Below, piece after piece: positions 5,498 through 5,606 of a DNA stretch of 5,606 nt. Source of the DNA: Pseudomonadota bacterium (GTDB lineage Bacteria > Pseudomonadota > Gammaproteobacteria > Xanthomonadales > Xanthomonadaceae). Made by a program: the position numbers and the translations under genes. Position 1 is the stretch's first letter, and each line of letters opens with the position of its first letter. The stretch is taken from NCBI GenBank assembly GCA_023391775.1, contig JAEWAG010000341.1, positions 1-5,606 on the forward strand. Reading direction: 5' to 3'. The notes beneath the pieces are model-generated. The model did no database searches, was not told the origin of the DNA, and worked only from the letters and a program-made list of their open reading frames with translations.

Positions 5498-5606
5498 TGC
5501 ACGCGCACGATCCGGCCCCGCGCGACAGCGCCGGCGCAGGCCCGCGGATCCTGCTGATCGCCGGCGAGGCCTCCGGCGACGGTCTCGGCGCGGGCCTGGT
5601 CGAGGC
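5497..5606 (+). CDS. lpxB: Lipid-A-disaccharide synthase, N-terminal fragment cut by window edge
   Basis: Only the first 36 codons are present. After a short, poorly conserved lead ([16 protein letters not shown], longer than in E. coli), residues 17-34 read RILLIAGEASGDGLGAGL, matching the LpxB family start (VAGE.SGD.LGA.L). LpxB is a GT19 glycosyltransferase, peripheral on the inner membrane, that condenses UDP-2,3-diacylglucosamine with lipid X to give the tetraacyl disaccharide. The ATG overlaps the lpxA TGA by one base, and the operon order lpxD-fabZ-lpxA-lpxB confirms the call. The conserved motif begins right after the variable lead, and no other in-frame ATG lies between them. Confidence 0.93.
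   Translation, partial: MHAHDPAPRDSAGAGPRILLIAGEASGDGLGAGLVE

Noticed and set aside
1..5606. Search for mobile elements, CRISPR repeats, tRNA/rRNA genes, riboswitches, phage or toxin-antitoxin genes.
   Set aside because: Nearly all of the window is taken up by nine conserved chromosomal genes, and the gaps are 90 bp or less. No regular repeats, cloverleaf or transposase motifs were seen.

Overview
This is a very GC-rich window (about 70% by eye) whose proteins look like those of Xanthomonadaceae/Lysobacteraceae (Lysobacter, Luteimonas, Pseudoxanthomonas, Xanthomonas and relatives). The clues are SurE with the SGINNT form of its loop, a Pcm whose extended N-terminus begins [10 protein letters not shown], and 5' signals in which a -10 hexamer lies directly before the start codon. 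Genus and species cannot be settled from the sequence alone. All genes look intact except the two cut by the window edges. I see no mobile element, CRISPR array, RNA gene or sign of recent transfer.

Left half, minus strand, read right to left: surE (survival nucleotidase), pcm (protein L-isoaspartate methyltransferase), an ExoD-family membrane protein, then the 5' part of an nlpD-like LysM lipoprotein that runs off the left edge. This is the stress-survival and damage-repair cluster known from E. coli as surE-pcm-nlpD, here with an exoD-like gene between pcm and nlpD. surE and pcm overlap by 4 nt (GTGA), and pcm and exoD are 6 nt apart, so co-transcription is likely.

Centre: a 90-bp divergent intergenic region separates surE from a plus-strand gene for an Smr-domain protein (SmrA/SmrB type, putative RNA endonuclease linked to ribosome rescue).

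Right half, plus strand: the lipid A operon lpxD-fabZ-lpxA-lpxB, with lpxB cut by the right edge. lpxD/fabZ overlap by 4 nt, fabZ/lpxA are 16 nt apart, and lpxA/lpxB overlap by 1 nt. LpxA and LpxD are acyl-ACP-dependent acyltransferases for steps 1 and 3 of lipid A synthesis, and LpxB joins the disaccharide. FabZ draws on the same 3-hydroxyacyl-ACP pool for membrane fatty acids, so the operon couples lipid A and phospholipid supply.

The window is mostly conserved housekeeping DNA and I find no credible undescribed system. The observations most worth checking are: (1) a methionine in LpxA at the known hydrocarbon-ruler position, predicting a short (C10/C11-like) 3-hydroxy acyl chain; (2) probable leaderless transcripts for smr and lpxD; (3) the lpx operon sitting beside smr/surE rather than directly behind bamA/skp; (4) the exoD-like gene within the surE-pcm-nlpD cluster.
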